A DNA stretch of 64,000 nt from Nesterenkonia ebinurensis (GTDB taxonomy: Bacteria > Actinomycetota > Actinomycetes > Actinomycetales > Micrococcaceae), in NCBI RefSeq assembly GCF_008711175.1, contig NZ_VWNF01000049.1, positions 110,977 through 174,976 on the forward strand, in the 5' to 3' direction. The first letter of the stretch is position 1, and each line of letters starts with the position of its first letter. The notes below the pieces were generated by a model. That model had not been told where the DNA came from and searched no databases. It saw only the letters and a program-made list of their open reading frames with translations. Below are positions 60,395-64,000 of the stretch, piece after piece. The position numbers were made by a program, and so were the translations under genes.

Positions 60395-61915
60395 CTAGTA
60401 GGCACCCGAGCTGCTGACTACCGCTCGAGCGGTCCGCCACAGAATCATCAGATCTGCTGTGAGGGACCAGTTCTCCACATAGTAGAGATCCAGGCGCACG
60501 GACTCCTCCCAGGAGAGATCGGAGCGTCCGCTGACCTGCCAGAGCCCGGTGATACCGGGTTTGACCAGGAACCGCCTGTGCACATGGGGGTCATAGAGCT
60601 CCACCTCCCGGGCCAAGGATGGCCGCGGGCCCACCAAAGACATGTCACCCTTGAGCACATTGATCAGCTGCGGAAGCTCATCAATGCTGTAACGGCGGAT
60701 GAACTTTCCAACCCGCGTGATCCGGGGATCCTCCCTGATCTTGAACAGCACACTGCCCTGATCGATCTTCTGCTTCTCATCCAGCTGGGTGAGAAGCTCC
60801 TCAGCGTTCTGCCGCATAGAGCGGAACTTGAACATCTTGAACGGCTTACCGTGGTACCCTACCCGTTCCTGCATGAAAAAGACCGGGCCGGGCGAGGTGG
60901 TCTTCACCAGCAGTGCCACGATAAGCATTGGTATGGCCAGGGCAAGGAGGGCTGCGGCACTGAGCGCCACATCAGAGATCCGCTTCATCGCTGCCCGGAA
61001 ACCTGAATACTGCGGGGTCTCCACGTGCAGCAGAGGCAGTCCAGCCACCGGCCGGCTGTGGATGCGAGGCCCTGCCACATCCGTAAGACTCGGGGCCACC
61101 ACCAGGGAGAAAGCCCCCTGTTCCAGCTCCCAGCTGAGCTCCTTGACCCTCAGCGGATCCAGATCATCAGCACTGGTAATGATCACCGTATCTGCGCTGA
61201 CGCTTTCCACCTTCTGCGGGATCTCCATCAGAGTGCCGATCACCGGTGCGCCCTCGATCTTAGTCAGCCGGGCAGCGTGCTCAGGAAGGCAGATCCCCAC
61301 CACCTGATAGCCGGCAGCCGGCTGACGCTGGAGCTGATCAGCAATATGCTGCACAGAGGCCGGAGACCCCGCCAGCACCACCTGATGGCTGTAGTTGCCC
61401 TTCTTCCGCTGCCGCTGCAGCCACTTGCGCCACATCAAGCGGGACAGCCACAAACCAATGATGCCCAGAGGAATGGACAGCAGAATATAGCCGCGGCCCA
61501 GATCCATCTTGAGCAGGAACGCTGCGGTGGCGATGCCGGCAAAGAGCCGGATGCCCCAGTTAGCGATCAGCCGGTACTCCATCCAACCCACGCCCACAAC
61601 ACGGGGAGCCCGGGAACCGCTGAGCCAGAGCAGCAGCAGCCACAGTGCAACGATGGCTGCGCTGACCACTCCGTAACTGACAGTTCCGTAGGCCTGCCCG
61701 GAAATCAGGCTGAAGTACGCTGACTCACCGATGCTCAGCCAAGTGATCTGGACTGCGGCGAATACTGCGACCAGGGCAAGAACATCTGTGACCACAAGCC
61801 TGCGAGCGTAGGCGCGCTTCCAGGAAGGACGGGCGGACTGTGGAGCGTCGGCCTCACCCAGGGCGAACCTGGGAGCCAACCTGGTTGTTGAGCGTGCATC
61901 CTGGGCAATGGTCAT
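60395..61915 (-). CDS. Priming polyprenyl glycosylphosphotransferase (copy 2)
   Basis: A 506-residue paralogue of the enzyme at 45170, in opposite orientation: N-terminal membrane segments, Rossmann-like middle with SADDLDPLRVKELSWELEQG, HVETPQYSGFR, then the sugar transferase domain FKMFKFRSMRQNA, DELPQLINVLKGDMSLVGPRPSL, VKPGITGLWQVSGRSDLSWEE. ATG 61915 has AGGTGG 5 bases upstream; GTG 61924 is possible. It closes the capsule locus. Higher GC than the genes just inside it. Confidence 0.93.
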   Translation of the reverse strand: MTIAQDARSTTRLAPRFALGEADAPQSARPSWKRAYARRLVVTDVLALVAVFAAVQITWLSIGESAYFSLISGQAYGTVSYGVVSAAIVALWLLLLWLSGSRAPRVVGVGWMEYRLIANWGIRLFAGIATAAFLLKMDLGRGYILLSIPLGIIGLWLSRLMWRKWLQRQRKKGNYSHQVVLAGSPASVQHIADQLQRQPAAGYQVVGICLPEHAARLTKIEGAPVIGTLMEIPQKVESVSADTVIITSADDLDPLRVKELSWELEQGAFSLVVAPSLTDVAGPRIHSRPVAGLPLLHVETPQYSGFRAAMKRISDVALSAAALLALAIPMLIVALLVKTTSPGPVFFMQERVGYHGKPFKMFKFRSMRQNAEELLTQLDEKQKIDQGSVLFKIREDPRITRVGKFIRRYSIDELPQLINVLKGDMSLVGPRPSLAREVELYDPHVHRRFLVKPGITGLWQVSGRSDLSWEESVRLDLYYVENWSLTADLMILWRTARAVVSSSGAY

Positions 61916-62066
61916 GGGGCCCACCTAGTACAGGCCGCACAGACTTCCAGCAGTTTCATCAGCGTCCCCCTACAGTTGTTACTCAGATGCTTCTTGAGCT
62001 GTGCCCGAACTTCTCAGTTTGCAGACACAAAATAGAGGCTATGCGTGGAAGTGGATGCGAAACATC

Positions 62067-62089
62067 CGTGATAAACACTCAATTTTGAT
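62067..62089 (+). repeat. 23-bp repeat, copy 2
   Basis: Identical to 58932-58954, in the gap between the second priming transferase and parD. Confidence 0.8.
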
Positions 62090-62137
62090 GCTGAAGGTGT
62101 GGGGGATGGGTAGGTGGGTAGGGCGGCGTCGTGGATT

Positions 62138-62167
62138 ATGACAAGATTTGCCATAGGTGCGTAGAAT
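62138..62167 (+). promoter_or_regulatory. parDE promoter, leaderless spacing
   Basis: ATGACA (62138-62143) and TAGAAT (62162-62167) are 18 bases apart; TAGAAT ends 6 bases before ATG 62174. No ribosome-binding site is visible, so the transcript is probably leaderless. Confidence 0.55.
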
Positions 62168-62173
62168 GCTCGC

Positions 62174-62425
62174 ATGGCGACGATGAATGTGTCACTGCCC
62201 GATGAGCTCAAAGAGTTCGTAGACTCCCGCGTGTCGGAAGATCATTATTCCTCCTCCAGTGAATACATCCGCGAGTTGCTGCGAGCTGAGTGGGCCAAGC
62301 AACGGTTGCGACGAGAGCTGGTGACTGGGTTCAGTTCCGAGAACTGGACCACTTGGGACCAGGGCGAACACGACCGCCTGCGTGCGCATATTGAGAGCCG
62401 TGCCGCGGAGTCCGATCCAGAATGA
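62174..62425 (+). CDS. parD: ParD-family antitoxin (ribbon-helix-helix)
   Basis: An 83-residue antitoxin. MATMNVSLPDELKEFVDSRVSEDHYSSSSEYIRELLR is the ParD ribbon-helix-helix DNA-binding part; the acidic C-terminus would wrap the toxin. It autoregulates the operon in known systems. The stop overlaps the toxin start (ATGA). Confidence 0.9.
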   Translation: MATMNVSLPDELKEFVDSRVSEDHYSSSSEYIRELLRAEWAKQRLRRELVTGFSSENWTTWDQGEHDRLRAHIESRAAESDPE

Positions 62426-62733
62426 GCAAGCCGCTGCAGCGAAGCGATGCGGCCAAAGACGACGAGCTTGAGATCATCGACTGGTACATCGAACACGCTG
62501 GCGCCCAGGTTGCTGAGCGGCTCTTAGAGAATCTTGCCGAAACGTATCAGTTGATTCTGCAGCAGCCTCAGTTGAGGTCACGGTACTACGCTGAGGTGCT
62601 ACCCGGGCTCCCGGTGCAGACTCAGGGTATGAAGTCCTTCCCGCACCTGGTATTTTACGTGGAGCTTCCCGAAGTGATTCGTGTGGGCCGAGTGCTGGGT
62701 GCCACCGGCGTTATTGCAGAGTCCTTCACGTGA
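62422..62733 (+). CDS. parE: ParE/RelE-family toxin
   Basis: A 103-residue toxin with the ParE layout: ELEIIDWYIEHAGAQVAERLLENLAETYQLI helices, RSRYYAEVLPGLPVQTQGMKSFPHLVFYVE strands, and IRVGRVLG at the end. ParE proteins inhibit DNA gyrase; the exact target here is not shown. Likely an addiction or stabilisation module near mobile DNA. It abuts a broken transposase-like gene. Confidence 0.88.
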   Translation: MSKPLQRSDAAKDDELEIIDWYIEHAGAQVAERLLENLAETYQLILQQPQLRSRYYAEVLPGLPVQTQGMKSFPHLVFYVELPEVIRVGRVLGATGVIAESFT

Positions 62734-62739
62734 ATACTC

Positions 62740-63838
62740 AACGGGGACGTCTTTTGGGAAGATCGGCAGCGGTGTTCGGTGCTTGCCTGTCTCGGCTTGG
62801 ATGTCCCTTGGGCGCAGAGGGCAAGCGACCGTGGGGTTGGGTCCAGCAGCCGGGCACATGAACTGTTGTGAGCCGTCGGCTCGTGGCACCTCTCGCGCTT
62901 GAAGCATGTATTTTGCGGGCTGGGCCAGTCGCTGCTGGTAGGTGGCGTAGCTGATGTATAGTCCCTGGTGGCGAAAGCCAACGCGGTCTTGGTCTTCATC
63001 GCGGGGCTGTAGGCATTGCCTTCCAGCATGAAGCTGTGGACCATGTCGTAGATGGCCCCGAGGTGCTCCTGCTTCATGTCGTAGATCTGCTCGTAGCCCA
63101 TAGCCCGTATGGGAGCCTGGTAGTTCTCTGGCAAAGGGTTGTTGCCGTAGGCGCGGTCGCCGATGAGGATGTTGACTGGGACGCCGTGGGTGTGCATCTG
63201 TTCCAGTGCGGTCACTGCGTACTGTCCGGTGCGGTGGGCGGGCTTGTCCATGCTGATGCCCAGTGTCAGCAGCGGGAATGTTGTCACGCGATCAGGGTCG
63301 TTAGTGGCCATTCCAATCAGTGCCGCATCCCATCCCCAGATGAAATTGTCTTTTGCCCTGCGCTCCTGGTCTCCGGAGACGTAGTGGTCACCGCGCCTGC
63401 GATACCAGCCTGCTCGAGGGTCGCTGCTGTGGTGCTGAGATTTCTGGGAGACCCCCTGCCCTGAGCGGCGAGTAAGGTGGCGTCAACGGTGGCGTTGCCC
63501 TTGTATCGCCGGCGGATGTGCCGGGGCAGGTCGTCGAAGGTCTGGAGCAGGAGTCTGTTGCAGACTCTGACCAGGCGCTGCATCCGTTCCTGGCGCACGG
63601 TGAGATCGGCAGTGTCCTCGATCTGCTGGAACGGGTACCGATCTGGACCGCCTCGATAACACTGAAGCTGATTTCGGCAGAGCGCGAGACCACCGAACCT
63701 CTGCAGAAGTTCTCGGAAGTGCGAGTTCAGGTCGAGTTCGCCCGGCAAGAGCTTCGGCGTGAGGGACGCGCCGTGTTGCTCCCAGTCCTCTTCGACGTCA
63801 CAGACGTGTTGATTGCTGACCTCCTGGCCGACCTTGCT
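62740..63838 (-). pseudogene. Transposase-like protein, broken by frameshifts
   Basis: The minus strand holds pieces of one protein in different frames. One segment contains TFDDLPRHIRRRYKGNATVDATLL (about 63550-63470). The next runs RRGDHYVSGDQERRAKDNF then MATNDPDRVTTFPLL then ILIGDRAYGNNPLPENYQ (about 63410-62960). The last contains PRADGSQQFMCPAAG then ACPLRP (about 62890-62790). This matches a transposase-like family seen in many actinobacteria (DRAY motif, ending CPAAG...CPL). Frame changes near 63450 and 62940 disable it. Its 5' end is cut by the IS5 element. Confidence 0.7.
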
Positions 63839-63839
63839 A

Positions 63840-64000
63840 GGGCGTGTTGATCAAGTCGGTTCGTGTTTGCGTCGGTGAGTCTTGAGTGGTGACGCGACAG
63901 GAGATCTCTGACGAGGTGTGGTCTGTGATGGAGCCGTTGATGCCGGCGGTGTCAGGCAGGTCGAGGCCGTGGACTGATCATCGGCTCGCTGTCGAGGCTA
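63840..64000 (+). mobile_element. IS5-family insertion sequence, left end (continues past window)
   Basis: GGGCGTGTTGATCAAGT (from 63840) looks like the terminal inverted repeat of IS5-family elements, next to CTA of a CTAG-type target. The transposase gene starts 49 bases inside. The right end is outside the window. Confidence 0.6.
63889..64000 (+). CDS. IS5-family transposase, N-terminal part
   Basis: The translation TRQEISDEVWSVMEPLMP then GRSRPWTDHRLAVEA is the typical N-terminal (DUF4096-like) region of IS5-family transposases. GTG 63889 or GTG 63886 may start it. The catalytic part is beyond the window. Confidence 0.8.
   Translation, partial: MTRQEISDEVWSVMEPLMPAVSGRSRPWTDHRLAVEA

Overview
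The window is high-GC DNA (many GTG starts, C/G third positions) from an actinobacterium. It has the actinobacterial division and cell-wall cluster (no ftsA or ddl; sepF, yggT and a Wag31-type divIVA after ftsZ). MurE carries D-D-P-H where diaminopimelate-adding enzymes carry D-N-P-R, which points to a lysine-type wall as in Micrococcaceae (Micrococcales). The family-level placement is inference.

Layout. (1) 1-1622: end of a DNA polymerase IV gene and a DUF3040 membrane protein, closed by a strong terminator. (2) 1623-28305: an almost unbroken + strand block: MraZ operator, mraZ, rsmH, ftsL-like, ftsI, murE, murF, mraY, murD, ftsW, murG, murC, ftsQ, a strongly folded leader, ftsZ, pgeF, yggS, sepF, yggT, divIVA, lspA, rluD-like, dnaE, nrdR. 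Most cell-wall genes overlap by 4 bases (ATGA/GTGA). (3) 28495-33283, minus strand: a SipW/TasA-like surface-protein operon. It has three small exported proteins with the actinobacterial alternate signal peptide, an ER-type signal peptidase fused to a sortase-anchored surface domain, and a further exported protein. (4) 33380-38851: two large divergent LuxR-type regulators separated by a 73-base poly-G tract. The tract lies where the first regulator probably starts translation. (5) 38870-40357: a SanA/YdcF-like protein and a CPBP protease. (6) 40388-61915: an exopolysaccharide/capsule locus (tyrosine phosphatase, tyrosine autokinase, DUF4012 protein, two priming glycosyltransferases, polymerase, flippase, several glycosyltransferases, pyruvyl transferase, epimerase, acyltransferase, and a MenD-like plus SDR pair). 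Its middle part is visibly lower in GC, runs on both strands, and contains a priming-transferase remnant and an IS110 remnant. (7) 62174-64000: a ParDE toxin-antitoxin pair, a broken transposase-like gene and the start of an IS5-family element.

The most unusual items are the poly-G tract at the regulator start, the signal peptidase/surface protein fusion with its neighbouring alternate-signal proteins, a 165-nt folded element before ftsZ, a REP-like palindrome family with one copy inside the ftsW coding region, a 23-bp motif repeated around the capsule locus, and the MenD-like enzyme in the capsule locus. No tRNA, rRNA or CRISPR array was recognised.
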